The translations under genes were made by a program, and so were the position numbers. A stretch of DNA of 40,802 bases, taken from NCBI GenBank assembly GCA_029251785.1, contig JAQXCQ010000200.1:1-40802 (forward strand). Direction: 5' to 3'. Origin of the DNA: Maricaulis sp. Its GTDB lineage: Bacteria > Pseudomonadota > Alphaproteobacteria > Caulobacterales > Maricaulaceae. How positions within the stretch are numbered: position 1 is the first letter of the stretch; every line of letters starts with the position of its first letter. Of this stretch, positions 8,101-17,611 are shown one piece after another. A model generated the notes under the pieces. It saw only the letters and a program-made list of their open reading frames with translations. It was not told the origin of the DNA and searched no databases.

Positions 8101-11100
8101 CTACTCGGCAGGTGCGCCGTCGACGTTACCGGCTGGATTACGTTTCCCAAAATTGGTGTCGGTATAGTCAGCACCAAGAGGTGGCTGTTTCTTGCCGGAG
8201 ACCAGACCCCGAGTGAGGCGCGCGATGTCGACGCCGATCGCATAGAGCGACGGAATTAAGATCAGCGACAGGAAGAGGGCGAAGATCACCGCAAATCCAA
8301 GTGACACCACCATCGGTTTCAGGAATTGCGCCTGCGTCGAACGTTCCGCCATCATCGGCAGAATGCCAAGGAAGGTGGTGACCGAGGTGAGCAGGATCGG
8401 GCGGAATCGTTGCACGCCGGCATCGACCAGGGCCTGGAAAGCCCCAACGCCGCTGGCTCGCAATCGGTTGACGAAATCTATCAACACCAGATTATCGTTG
8501 ATCACCACACCCGCGGCTGCGCCCACACCGAAGGTGGAGAACAGGTTAAACGGTATGTCAAAGAACAGGTGCCCAAAGATTGCGCCGGTCAGGGCAAACG
8601 GAATGGCGATCATGATCAAGATAGGCTGGAAGTAAGACCGGAAGGCAATTGCCAGCAGGAAGTACATCGAGACCAATGCGCCAATCAGCAGACTTGTGAG
8701 CTCATTCATAAACTCGGCCTGACCTTCGGACTGGCCGACTTCATCACGGCTAATGCCCGGGAAGCGTGCTTCCCAACCGGTCCAGAATTCAGCCTCAAGA
8801 CTATCATTGAGCGCTCCGCGTGCTGTCGGATCCGTCAACTCGGCACTGACCGTATTTGTCCGCATGCCATTGCGGCGACGGATACGGTTCAATCCCGGAG
8901 CAAATTCAACATCGGCGACGGCTGAAAGAGGCACCTCGCTGCCATCGGCTGTGCGAATGCGAAGGTCCCGCAATGTATCCAGCGAACGACGCGAATTCTC
9001 GTCGAGACGTACGATCACGCGGACATCCTGGCCATCACGTGGCAATCGCTGAACTTCCTCGCCATAGAATCCCTGGCGAACCTGACGCGTTACATCCGAC
9101 AAGGTCAGCCCCAAGGAGCGGGCATCTGGGCGCAGGGTAAACTGAAGTTCCTGCGTGGATGTCTGCATGGAATCGACGATGTCATAAAGCGTGTCATAGG
9201 AGCGCAGCTGTTCCTTCAGGTCATCCGCTGCTGCCCGCAACACATCCAGATCGGCGTGTGAGATAGCAAACCGGACGCCACCACCACCATTATTCATCGT
9301 GGCATCAAGTGTGACCTGCTGAGCGTCTGGGATGGGTCCGAGGAATTCCCGTACCTTGGCGGCGACATCCGCCGTCGGTAATTCGCCCGGGCGATCTTCC
9401 GGTTCAACCAGCGTGATCCAGGCACGGATCCGTCCATCCGTCGCCAGAGTGGATCGACTTTCGATCATAGCGACCTGTCCGGGATACTGCTCTTCATAAT
9501 AGGCCAGCGCCTCATCCTGAGCTCGATCAAGCTGTTGCCTGACTTGCTCGGTACGCGCCCACGGCGTTCCCTCCGCCAGGACAATCTCGGCACGGATCGT
9601 TTCATTCTCGATCTGAGGCATGAAGACCGAACCAACATGATTGGTTGCGAGCAGCATAATTGAGACGATGAAAATCCCGAAAAACCCGAGGAATGTTGCG
9701 TAGCGATTGCGGATCGCAAACTTCACGATCGGACGATACATGTAGCGAGCAAAGGCCACGAGTGTCCACGCAATACCGCGCTGGATCGCGATGAGCGGCG
9801 CAAATAATCCCTTGTTCTTTTGCGGCTTCATGTGACCCAGGTGAGCCGGCAGGATCAGCAGGGATTCGATCAATGAGAAGGTCAAAGCGGCGACAACAAC
9901 CAAGGCGATGTGCTTGGTGAACTGTACCATTGGCCCTGAAATAAGCAGGAAGGGCGAAAACAGCATCATTGTCGTCAAGACGGCGAAGATGACCGGCTTG
10001 AGCACCATTTGTGTACCAACAACGGCACCCGTCAGGCCTTCTTCACCGCGTTCAACCCTGTCATGAATATTTTCACCCACCACAATGGCATCATCGACGA
10101 CAATCCCGATCACCAGGAGGAAGGCGAATAGCGACAGCATATTCAGGGTCACACCCAGCATAGGCAGCAGCAAAAACGCGCCGCCAAATGCGATGAAGAT
10201 GCCAATCGTGACCCAGAAGGCGACGAGTGGGCGCAGAAAAAGGAACAGGACGATCAACACCAGAGCGCCACCAATGAGGGCAGAGTTCAAAATGGTCGAC
10301 ATACGGCCCTGATAGGCCTCTGAATTATCCCACCACAGCGAAAGGGAGACACCATCAGGCATTTCCAGCTGTTTGCGTTCGATGTAATCGAGGACACCGG
10401 CAGAGGTCGTGACAACATCCTGATTGGGAGTTGAGAGCACGACCACAATGACCATCGGTTCGCCATTATACGTCGCGGCGAGATTTGCATCGATGAAGCC
10501 GTCATTCACTTCGGCGACATCGCGGACCCGCAATGTACCACCATCGCTGGTTTGACGGACGATGATATCTTCAAATTCTCTCTGTGTGTCAGCAAGTTGA
10601 CGCGATGTCAGGCTCAAATCACCCAATTCGGTCTGTACCGTACCAGCTGAAGCATTGAGCGAGCTGGCTCGGATCGCCCGCGAAATTTCGTCAAATGTCA
10701 TGCCATAGCGCTGGAGATTGTCCTCGGAAAGTTCAATGGAAACCTCCTCTGACAATGTCGCCCAGGTGTTGACGATAGACGCACCCGGAACTTGTTGGGA
10801 CACCTCATCACGAATTTCCTCGGCGATACGTTGCAGATCGCGCCGATCGATATTGCCATGCACGGCGAAACCGACAACCTGGTCCTGATTCAACCACGGC
10901 GTGACCACTGGACGGAACGCCGATTGCGGCATGTTGTTGACCGAGTCGACTTCCAGCTTGATGGCATCAATGAACTCGCCGATATCAACGGAAGGCAAAC
11001 CCTCAACATTGATATTACCGCCGCCTTCGCGGGCCGTAGACGTGATCGTGTCGACACCATTGAGATCGGCCAGGGCCTCCTCGATGCGAATAATGATCTG

Positions 11101-11319
11101 TTCCTCAACCTCTTGAGGGGACGCGCCCGGCCAGGCAACAGAAATGGATGCGCCATTGACCGCAATCGTTGGAAAGACTTCACGGTTGAGCTGTGAGTAG
11201 CCCCAAAATCCGCCAAGGACGGCCAGGATCATCAGGAGGTTGGCAGCAACCGAATTGGCTGCAAACCAGGCGACGATTCCCTTGGGTGTTTCTGTGTGCG
11301 TAATATTAGGGTCGGTCAT
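8101..11319 (-). CDS. RND efflux pump inner-membrane permease (AcrB/HAE1 superfamily)
   Basis: The 1072-aa protein has the full length and layout of an RND exporter: a first helix near 13-35, a large periplasmic porter/docking domain, helices around 335-550, a second periplasmic domain, and final helices around 880-1030. It is the proton-driven pump of a tripartite exporter. The proton-relay aspartates are visible as Asp409-Asp410 in GIVVDDAIVVGEN. The helix that carries the essential Lys940 of AcrB instead reads GVVINDNLVLIDF, with Asn941-Asp942. This variant is typical of a broad group of RND pumps distinct from AcrB proper, so substrate guesses from AcrB are unsafe. The start ATG at 11319 follows a GGGAGACGG ribosome-binding site, and the gene sits 29 bases after the fusion-protein gene in one operon. 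Confidence 0.93.
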   Translation of the reverse strand: MTDPNITHTETPKGIVAWFAANSVAANLLMILAVLGGFWGYSQLNREVFPTIAVNGASISVAWPGASPQEVEEQIIIRIEEALADLNGVDTITSTAREGGGNINVEGLPSVDIGEFIDAIKLEVDSVNNMPQSAFRPVVTPWLNQDQVVGFAVHGNIDRRDLQRIAEEIRDEVSQQVPGASIVNTWATLSEEVSIELSEDNLQRYGMTFDEISRAIRASSLNASAGTVQTELGDLSLTSRQLADTQREFEDIIVRQTSDGGTLRVRDVAEVNDGFIDANLAATYNGEPMVIVVVLSTPNQDVVTTSAGVLDYIERKQLEMPDGVSLSLWWDNSEAYQGRMSTILNSALIGGALVLIVLFLFLRPLVAFWVTIGIFIAFGGAFLLLPMLGVTLNMLSLFAFLLVIGIVVDDAIVVGENIHDRVERGEEGLTGAVVGTQMVLKPVIFAVLTTMMLFSPFLLISGPMVQFTKHIALVVVAALTFSLIESLLILPAHLGHMKPQKNKGLFAPLIAIQRGIAWTLVAFARYMYRPIVKFAIRNRYATFLGFFGIFIVSIMLLATNHVGSVFMPQIENETIRAEIVLAEGTPWARTEQVRQQLDRAQDEALAYYEEQYPGQVAMIESRSTLATDGRIRAWITLVEPEDRPGELPTADVAAKVREFLGPIPDAQQVTLDATMNNGGGGVRFAISHADLDVLRAAADDLKEQLRSYDTLYDIVDSMQTSTQELQFTLRPDARSLGLTLSDVTRQVRQGFYGEEVQRLPRDGQDVRVIVRLDENSRRSLDTLRDLRIRTADGSEVPLSAVADVEFAPGLNRIRRRNGMRTNTVSAELTDPTARGALNDSLEAEFWTGWEARFPGISRDEVGQSEGQAEFMNELTSLLIGALVSMYFLLAIAFRSYFQPILIMIAIPFALTGAIFGHLFFDIPFNLFSTFGVGAAAGVVINDNLVLIDFVNRLRASGVGAFQALVDAGVQRFRPILLTSVTTFLGILPMMAERSTQAQFLKPMVVSLGFAVIFALFLSLILIPSLYAIGVDIARLTRGLVSGKKQPPLGADYTDTNFGKRNPAGNVDGAPAE

Positions 11320-11348
11320 GTCCGTCTCCCGGTTTGCAGTCAGTTAAA

Positions 11349-12638
11349 TCAGTTTGCGCTAGCGACGGCTTCGCCGTCAGATCCGGCCGTTTCATTTTCA
11401 GCCAGGCCCTCAGCATCATCCGCATCGTCTTCTTCCGGTACTTCGATGATGGCGGAATACGCCGTAATCACATCACCCGAGGAATCCAGTGACTGGATAC
11501 GCATATTGTCACTGGCTCCACGCACCGGCGACACAACGACCAGCTCGCCCTCATCAACACCACCGGCGACGAGCAGGCGCTCTGTGGTGGAATTGATGAC
11601 ATCGACGGTGCGCACTGAGAGGCGTCCGCCTTCTTCAGCGACATAAATCGTATCTTCTCCGCGAAGCGCCGAACGTGGCAGCACATAGGCCCCATCAATC
11701 GCCTGGCCTTCAATGTGTGCGCTCACAAACAGTCCAACCGCTAGAGGTGCACCATTTTCGGCAGCGACACCGTAAGGGTCTTCAACTTCGGCGATAGCAT
11801 AGAGAACGCGGGTTTGTGCATCGATGGCACTATCTGTGCGCGTAATGCGGGCCGGCCACTCACGTGTCTCACCTGCGAGCACGGCGCTCAACACAACCTC
11901 AATACCGTCATCGGAACCCGTCGCATTGTAGGCGACGGGAATTCCAAGCTGACCCAGGTCATAATCGGTCAGGGGCAGACGAACCAAAACAGAGTCGGTC
12001 GAAAAGACTTCGCCCAGCGGTGTGCCAGGGGAGACATACTGGCCAAGGCCGGCATTTTTGGAGCGAACACGTCCGGCAAAGGGCGCCGAAATACGGGTCC
12101 GGCTCAGGTCGAGCTGGGCAGATTGCAGCGTCGCTTCAGCCGCGGCGAGTTGTGCGCGGGCTTCGGCCATTTGTGGTTCACGCAGCGTCAGCGTTGAGGC
12201 CTGCCCTTCGCCCAGTTCTTCCCACTCAGCCCGTGCCAAATCGGATTCAGCTTGCTCACGCACCAGCACTTGCTGACGCTGGGCGACGGTAGCCCGGGCT
12301 CGTGTAACAGCGAGATTATAGTCTGCACTCTCAATACGAAGCAGGGTTTCGCCCGCTTCAAAAAAGCCGCCTTCGATGAAGTTTTCGTTCACATAGACAA
12401 TGCGACCGGCAACCTGGGGCACCAGATTGATCTGGGTGCGAGGCTGGACCTGCCCCTGAGAGATAACACTGAGCGTCACGTTCTCACGCAAGGCCTCTTC
12501 AACAAAGACCGCGACCGGACGCGGTTCAGCGCTCCCGCGCTCCGTTTCCGGTTGTGTCGCGAAGACGGTGAAGACCATCGCGGCGACACCGCCGGCGATG
12601 AGAAGGATGAAAAGAGCTCGTCCTATAAAGATACCCAT
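11349..12638 (-). CDS. RND efflux periplasmic adaptor (membrane fusion protein)
   Basis: This 429-aa protein bridges the RND permease and the outer-membrane channel. Residues 1-28 form a single N-terminal membrane anchor (GRALFILLIAGGVAAMVF). A barrel-sandwich half follows (QGQVQPRTQINLVPQVAGRI), then an alpha-helical hairpin of coiled-coil character around 100-180, the second lipoyl-like half with SAPFAGRVRSKNAG, and beta-barrel and membrane-proximal domains. The C-terminal tail is acidic and low in complexity. The ATG lies 2 bases after the stop of the upstream outer-membrane gene, with the AGGAG ribosome-binding site inside that gene's end, so translation is probably coupled. Confidence 0.9.
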   Translation of the reverse strand: MGIFIGRALFILLIAGGVAAMVFTVFATQPETERGSAEPRPVAVFVEEALRENVTLSVISQGQVQPRTQINLVPQVAGRIVYVNENFIEGGFFEAGETLLRIESADYNLAVTRARATVAQRQQVLVREQAESDLARAEWEELGEGQASTLTLREPQMAEARAQLAAAEATLQSAQLDLSRTRISAPFAGRVRSKNAGLGQYVSPGTPLGEVFSTDSVLVRLPLTDYDLGQLGIPVAYNATGSDDGIEVVLSAVLAGETREWPARITRTDSAIDAQTRVLYAIAEVEDPYGVAAENGAPLAVGLFVSAHIEGQAIDGAYVLPRSALRGEDTIYVAEEGGRLSVRTVDVINSTTERLLVAGGVDEGELVVVSPVRGASDNMRIQSLDSSGDVITAYSAIIEVPEEDDADDAEGLAENETAGSDGEAVASAN

Positions 12639-12640
12639 GA

Positions 12641-14038
12641 CTATTCTCCTGTCTGCGCGGCTTGGTCTGCGGTTTGAGCCGCGGAGAAGTCGCCCGCTAT
12701 GGCGAGATAAAGATCGACCCGGTTGGTCGCGAGATCGCGACGTGCCGAGATATACTGACTTTCGGCGCTGATACGGCGCCCATACGCGTTGAGTAGATCG
12801 AAGATTGTTGCGACACCCCGTGAATATTGACGTGTCACAAGCGCTTCGGCCTCGGCCGCCTCCTCAAAGGCGCGGCCCAATGATTCGACCCGGTCAGCCA
12901 ACAACGTGTCGGCATGCAGGGCATTTTCAGCTTCCTGCCACGCAGACAGCGTGGTGGAGACATAATTTGCGATTTGTAATTCGGTGTTCGCTTCCGCTTG
13001 GTCACGGCGAGCTCGGAGTTCGCCATTGCGGAAAATCGGCGCCGCGATGGAGCTCGTCAGGCTGGAGACGAGGCCGTCAAAGTCAAACAGGTCTTCGACG
13101 GCGACACCGCCTGTGCCTGAGCTGCCCGATATAGACAGGCTTGGGAACAGGGCCTTACCGGCCGCATCAGCGCGAAGGCCAGCGGCGACGAGACGACGTT
13201 CGGCGGCGCGAACATCAGGGCGACGGGCCAGCAAATCACCCGGAGCGCCAATGCCGGAAAGGCTGCCAAACTCCGGGAAATCTGCATCACGCATCATTTG
13301 CCCGGACGGATAACGGCCGAGCAGTGTTTCCAAGCTTCGGGCTGCGGATGCCTCTCCACGTTGACGCGAAGCAAGCGCGGCTTCCGAGGAGGCCAGGGCG
13401 CTGCGAGCGGTCCGAACATCAGAACTGCGCGCCAGACCGCGCGCAAACCGGCGATCTGTCAGGGCCAGGGCATTTTCTTTGGTCGCCACGTCGCGCATTG
13501 CAATTTCAGTTTGCTGACGGGCGGCGATCAGGCCAAACCAGCCCTTGGCCACCAGGCCAGCGACGGAAAGCTGTGAGGCGCGGAGATCTTCGGCGGCTGC
13601 CTGCGCGTCGAGTGTGCCCGCATTGGCACCATCCGCGACGCGGCCCCAGAGGTCCACTTCCCAGGACGACGATAAGCCCAGCGAGAAACTATCGCTGCCG
13701 CTGGTATTGGTCTCAGTCCGTGTATAGCTCGAAGAAATGCCAAGGGTCGGAAGTCGACCCGCGCCGGCGATCCGGGCACCCGACAGAGCGCTTTGGTAGC
13801 GCGCATAGGAGGCCATCAAGCTCGGGTTCGCGCTGAACGCCTCATCAATAAGAGCGACCAGGCGCGGATCACCAAAGCTGGCGACCCAGTCGCGCGCATC
13901 ACTGGCACTCGCCGTTTCCGGCGCAGCGACCCACTCAGCCGGAGGGCTGGGCAGCACCTCGCCAGCCTGAAATTCTGGAATGCCTGCACACGAGACCGTG
14001 GTCAACGCGGTGGCAAGTACTAACAAACGTTTTGGCAT
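12641..14038 (-). CDS. Outer-membrane efflux lipoprotein, NodT/TolC family
   Basis: The 465-aa protein is the outer-membrane channel of the tripartite pump and first gene of its operon. The ATG at 14038 was preferred over a GTG five codons upstream because it follows a GGGGA ribosome-binding site at proper spacing and opens on a lipoprotein signal ending VSC (Cys17). Two internally related halves with long helices are evident, as expected for the outer-membrane efflux protein repeat. The segment FDGLVSSLTSSIAAPIFRNGELRARRDQAEA (positions about 325-355) holds the typical turn between the beta-barrel and the second coiled hairpin. A good sigma-70-like promoter lies 39-66 bases upstream. No dedicated repressor gene is adjacent; the divergent neighbour is phoR. 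Confidence 0.9.
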   Translation of the reverse strand: MPKRLLVLATALTTVSCAGIPEFQAGEVLPSPPAEWVAAPETASASDARDWVASFGDPRLVALIDEAFSANPSLMASYARYQSALSGARIAGAGRLPTLGISSSYTRTETNTSGSDSFSLGLSSSWEVDLWGRVADGANAGTLDAQAAAEDLRASQLSVAGLVAKGWFGLIAARQQTEIAMRDVATKENALALTDRRFARGLARSSDVRTARSALASSEAALASRQRGEASAARSLETLLGRYPSGQMMRDADFPEFGSLSGIGAPGDLLARRPDVRAAERRLVAAGLRADAAGKALFPSLSISGSSGTGGVAVEDLFDFDGLVSSLTSSIAAPIFRNGELRARRDQAEANTELQIANYVSTTLSAWQEAENALHADTLLADRVESLGRAFEEAAEAEALVTRQYSRGVATIFDLLNAYGRRISAESQYISARRDLATNRVDLYLAIAGDFSAAQTADQAAQTGE

Positions 14039-14076
14039 GCGTAGTCCCCGCACGATTTAAGCCCAATTGCTCGAGC

Positions 14077-14104
14077 ATCCTAGGTTCGACTTAGCGAAAG
14101 TCAA
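14077..14104 (-). promoter_or_regulatory. Promoter of the RND efflux operon
   Basis: On the minus strand TTGACT (14099-14104) and TAGGAT (14077-14082) are separated by 16 bases, close to sigma-70 consensus. The spacer overlaps an imperfect 15-bp palindrome, CTAAG-TCGAA-CCTAG, that could be an operator. The rest of the 296-base interval up to phoR shows no gene and no confident phoR promoter. Confidence 0.55.
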
Positions 14105-14334
14105 CAGATATTTATCGAAAAACACTAAAACATTAGCGAATGGCATGAAATACCTCTCGATTTTCGAGATGAAAAAGGCAGGCCAGCGAAATATTTCTTC
14201 GCCGGTCGTTCCTGACTTGATTTGATTGTGCGATACATCGGCCCATCAACGAAATACCCGTGTTGAGTTGGCGTCCGACCCTATAACCACATCGAGCAAA
14301 TAATGGCGAATGTATTTTTCGAAAGGTTTGCAAC

Positions 14335-15714
14335 ATGAGCAACCCGGCAGCCCGTATCCGGCGAAGGGATACTGCCGTGGTGGCGATTGCCAGCGCGTCT
14401 GTACTCATCGTTCTCACCATCACGGGGAGCCTCAGCCTGTCTGAGACAATTCTGGGCTCCCTCACTATTTTTGCCTTGGCTTCTATCTATCATCTTTCCG
14501 TTAGCATCGCTTTAAGTCCCGAGAAGAAACAGAGTGCGCGCCCGCAGGCCAAAACCACGCGCGCCGATGCGACCGAGCCCTTAAGTCGCGCAATGCTGGA
14601 TCAATTGCCTTTGCCGGTCTTGTTGATCGGTGCCGACGGCCGGATCGAGCGCGCCAATACCGCCGCGCGCGCCTTCCTGGTTCTTGAATCCGAACGCGGT
14701 TTACTATCCGCTTCACTGCGCCAGCCTTCGGTACTCGAAGCGGTCGAGCGTGCACTCAAAGGCAAGGCGAGCGAGCCGGTTGAATATTCGGTGCTGGCAC
14801 CGGTCGAGAGCCATGTTCGCGCTCTTGTTTCGCCACTTAATGTCGAGATCGATGGGAAATTCAATTGGCAGGCCATGTTGGTGCTGACCGACGAAACACC
14901 GCTGAAGCGCGCGGGTCGAATGCGGGCAGATTTCCTGGCGAATGCCAGCCATGAACTGCGCACCCCGCTCGCCTCCTTGTCCGGCTTTATCGAGACCCTG
15001 CAGGGGCACGCTAAGAATGATGAAGAGGCGCGTGACCGCTTTTTGATGATCATGCAGGATCAGACCGACCGTATGCGCCGGCTAATTGACGATTTATTGG
15101 CGCTCTCTCGCGTGGAGATGGATGAACATGTTCCGCCGGATGATATCGAGGATTTGGCAATTATCTCCCGCGAAGTCCTCGAATTCCTGCGACCCCAATT
15201 GTCGAGACGCCAAATGACGCTCGACACAAACATCCAATCTGAGGCACTCGCTGTGGGTGACAGGGACCAGATGTTTGAGGTGATCCAGAACTTGGTTGAA
15301 AACGCGATCAAATATTCGCCACCCGATTCGGTGCTACATCTGAGTGTCGAGGCGGACTTGGAGAGGCAAGCGGTAGAGCGCGCCCCAAACTTCCTGCCCG
15401 GTGACATTTCGAAAATGACCCTCGCTGTGCCCGATGAGGAATCCGGCACACGCTACACGGTTATCCGCGTGCGCGATCAGGGCAAGGGGATATCAAGGCG
15501 GGATTTGCCGCGCTTATCGGAGCGCTTCTACCGGGTCGGCGGGCAAAAAAGTGGCCCCAAGGAGGGGACCGGCCTGGGTTTGGCGATCGTGAAACACATC
15601 ATCAATCGACACCGTGGTGGCTTCGCCGTTGAAAGTGCTCCGGGCACCGGGTCTGTGTTCAGTGTCTATTTTCCGTCTGGCAAGCAAAGTGAGGGTCTCA
15701 ATCCGGGTGCTTGA
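14335..15714 (+). CDS. phoR: Phosphate regulon sensor histidine kinase PhoR
   Basis: This 459-aa kinase would control PhoB phosphorylation in response to phosphate status sensed through the Pst transporter and PhoU. Two N-terminal helices (about 13-31 and 38-59) are followed by a PAS-like domain (about 82-190), as in PhoR proteins that lack a large periplasmic sensor. The dimerisation/phosphotransfer helix carries SHELRTPLASLSGF with His206. The ATPase domain shows the N box NLVENAIKYSPP, G1 DQGKGI and G2 GTGLGLAIVKHI. The ATG follows an AAAGGT ribosome-binding site. It is oriented with the pst genes but separated from them by 196 bases containing a Pho-box array, so it can be transcribed independently. 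Identification rests on both sequence and linkage to pst and phoB. Confidence 0.93.
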   Translation: MSNPAARIRRRDTAVVAIASASVLIVLTITGSLSLSETILGSLTIFALASIYHLSVSIALSPEKKQSARPQAKTTRADATEPLSRAMLDQLPLPVLLIGADGRIERANTAARAFLVLESERGLLSASLRQPSVLEAVERALKGKASEPVEYSVLAPVESHVRALVSPLNVEIDGKFNWQAMLVLTDETPLKRAGRMRADFLANASHELRTPLASLSGFIETLQGHAKNDEEARDRFLMIMQDQTDRMRRLIDDLLALSRVEMDEHVPPDDIEDLAIISREVLEFLRPQLSRRQMTLDTNIQSEALAVGDRDQMFEVIQNLVENAIKYSPPDSVLHLSVEADLERQAVERAPNFLPGDISKMTLAVPDEESGTRYTVIRVRDQGKGISRRDLPRLSERFYRVGGQKSGPKEGTGLGLAIVKHIINRHRGGFAVESAPGTGSVFSVYFPSGKQSEGLNPGA

Positions 15715-15761
15715 TCGTCACGGCCGAAGAAACGGCCCGGATGTTCGCGCAGACATCCACA

Positions 15762-15799
15762 ACGTCAAAATCCGTCACAAAACTGTCGCGCACCGTCGC
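15762..15799 (+). promoter_or_regulatory. Putative Pho-box array upstream of pstC
   Basis: Four GTC cores start at 15764, 15774, 15785 and 15795, a 10-11-10 base periodicity. The central pair, CCGTCAC-AAAA-CTGTCGC (15772-15789), closely resembles the PhoB consensus CTGTCAT-N4-CTGTCAT. It lies about 110 bases before pstC, where PhoB would activate the pst operon under phosphate starvation. A matching -10 was not identified with confidence. Confidence 0.65.
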
Positions 15800-15910
15800 T
15801 AAACCCTAGCCAAATTCCGCGCCTGCATTGTCTGGATGATTCTGTATCGCCCGAGCAGGCAAGGCCAAATGTTCAAACTGCCCAACCCTCTGATCTGAAA
15901 GTGATCCACG

Positions 15911-17611
15911 ATGTCGGTCATTTCCCTTGTTGCTCTAGCGCTGCTCGTAATGGTCGCAGGTGGATTCTATATGGGACGGACTCGCGCGATCAAACAGGTC
16001 GCGGGGCGGAGTTCGGAACTTCACTCCCTGCCTAATTATTACGGCTATTATGTCGCGCTATGGACCGGCTTCCCCGCCTTGCTTTTATTGGCAGCCTACG
16101 GATTATTTGGTGCCGCGAGCACCCATTCCTGGACCGTGGCCGAATTGCGCGCCCAGGCCCATGAAATGTCGGCCCAGTTTGAGGGCGATCTGGCAGCGAA
16201 TAGCGAATATGTACAATTGGAAAGCACGCTCGAATCCCTGGAGCTGACCGTGAATGGTTTGCGCGAAGAGCTGGCCCGGTTGCGACGGGCGAATGATGCG
16301 GATCGCGACCCCCACCTGATCCAGCTTCGGCTGGAGGAGCAGCGCTCAAGCCGCGCACTTTTGGCGCTTGCCGGGACATCGATCGAAGATTACCGAACGG
16401 GTGTTGCCACAGGCATGCTGGTGACTGCACGTGAAACCGGAGTCGCAGCCTCGATTCGCGCAGGCTTTTTTCTGACGCATTCAGATATTGTGCGCGCAGA
16501 ACTTTTCATGTCCGATGCGCGCAAAATCGCGCGCGGCGAGACACCGTCAGAATTATTGCCGGAACTGGAAATCGTCGCGTCACGTCTGACAGATCACCAA
16601 AACACTTTGCGAAATTCAGTCGGGCTGCTGGTATTGGCTTTGGCGGCGATCGCCCTCTTGTGGACGCGCTCACAGATTCAGCCTCAATTTCGGGCCCGCA
16701 ATAATGTCGAGCGTCTAACCACCGTCTTGCTGATCGCCGCGTCCATCCTGTCGATCATAACGACGATCGGGATCGTGCTCTCAATGCTCTTTGAGAGTAT
16801 GCGATTTTTCTCGATCATACCCATCCAGGACTTCCTGTTTGGGCTTCACTGGAGCCCGCAAATAGCAATCCGGGAGGATCAGCTGGGGCAGTCGGGCGCT
16901 TTCGGTGCGATTCCACTTTTCGCGGGAACGGCGATGATCACACTGATCGCCATGCTGGTCGCGGTTCCGATCGGTTTGTTTTCGGCGATCTATCTGTCGG
17001 AATACGCGGCGCCGAAATTCCGCACCATCGCCAAGCCCGTTCTTGAAGTTCTCGCGGGTGTGCCGACCGTCGTGTTCGGTTTCTTTGCGCTTTTGACCGT
17101 GGGCCCCGCTATTCGCGCGTTGTTCACCAGCTTGGGATTTGAAAGTGCGGTCACCCAAAGCGCCTTGTCGGCTGGGTTGGTGATGGGTGTGATGATTATC
17201 CCGTTCATCTCCTCTCTATCAGACGATGTCATCAACGCGGTTCCGCAATCGCTTCGCGACGGGTCCTATGCCATGGGCGCGACCCGGTCGGAAACCGTCG
17301 TTCACGTCGTCATTCCCGCCGCACTTCCGGGCATTTTCGGCGCGGTTCTGCTGGCGATTAGTCGCGCCATCGGCGAGACAATGATTGTGGTCATGGCTGC
17401 CGGGCAGGGCGCTAATTTGACCGCAAACCCACTGGAATCGGTCACGACTATCACCGTGCAAATCGTTGCGCTCCTCACCGGAGACCTCGAATTCGAGGGG
17501 CCAAAGACTTTGTCAGCCTTCGCGCTTGGCCTGACCCTGTTTGCCGTCACATTGCTGATGAATGTCATCGCGCTTCGTGTCGTGCAGAAATATCGGGAAA
17601 AATATGACTGA
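15911..17611 (+). CDS. pstC: Phosphate ABC transporter permease PstC (long form)
   Basis: PstC is one of two membrane subunits of the high-affinity phosphate importer. The permease domain occupies roughly 330-566 and contains the cytoplasmic coupling loop DGSYAMGATRSETV (about 450) and SRAIGETMIVVMAAG. At 566 aa it is far longer than the usual ~320. The additional N-terminal region has helices at about 3-22 and 45-68, a charged coiled-coil segment at about 90-150, and two further helices near 228-246 and 262-290. Such extensions are known in alphaproteobacterial PstC (DUF3708-type region), but their role is unresolved. The first gene of pstC-pstA-pstB-phoU-phoB, it overlaps pstA by 8 bases. 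Confidence 0.93.
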   Translation: MSVISLVALALLVMVAGGFYMGRTRAIKQVAGRSSELHSLPNYYGYYVALWTGFPALLLLAAYGLFGAASTHSWTVAELRAQAHEMSAQFEGDLAANSEYVQLESTLESLELTVNGLREELARLRRANDADRDPHLIQLRLEEQRSSRALLALAGTSIEDYRTGVATGMLVTARETGVAASIRAGFFLTHSDIVRAELFMSDARKIARGETPSELLPELEIVASRLTDHQNTLRNSVGLLVLALAAIALLWTRSQIQPQFRARNNVERLTTVLLIAASILSIITTIGIVLSMLFESMRFFSIIPIQDFLFGLHWSPQIAIREDQLGQSGAFGAIPLFAGTAMITLIAMLVAVPIGLFSAIYLSEYAAPKFRTIAKPVLEVLAGVPTVVFGFFALLTVGPAIRALFTSLGFESAVTQSALSAGLVMGVMIIPFISSLSDDVINAVPQSLRDGSYAMGATRSETVVHVVIPAALPGIFGAVLLAISRAIGETMIVVMAAGQGANLTANPLESVTTITVQIVALLTGDLEFEGPKTLSAFALGLTLFAVTLLMNVIALRVVQKYREKYD

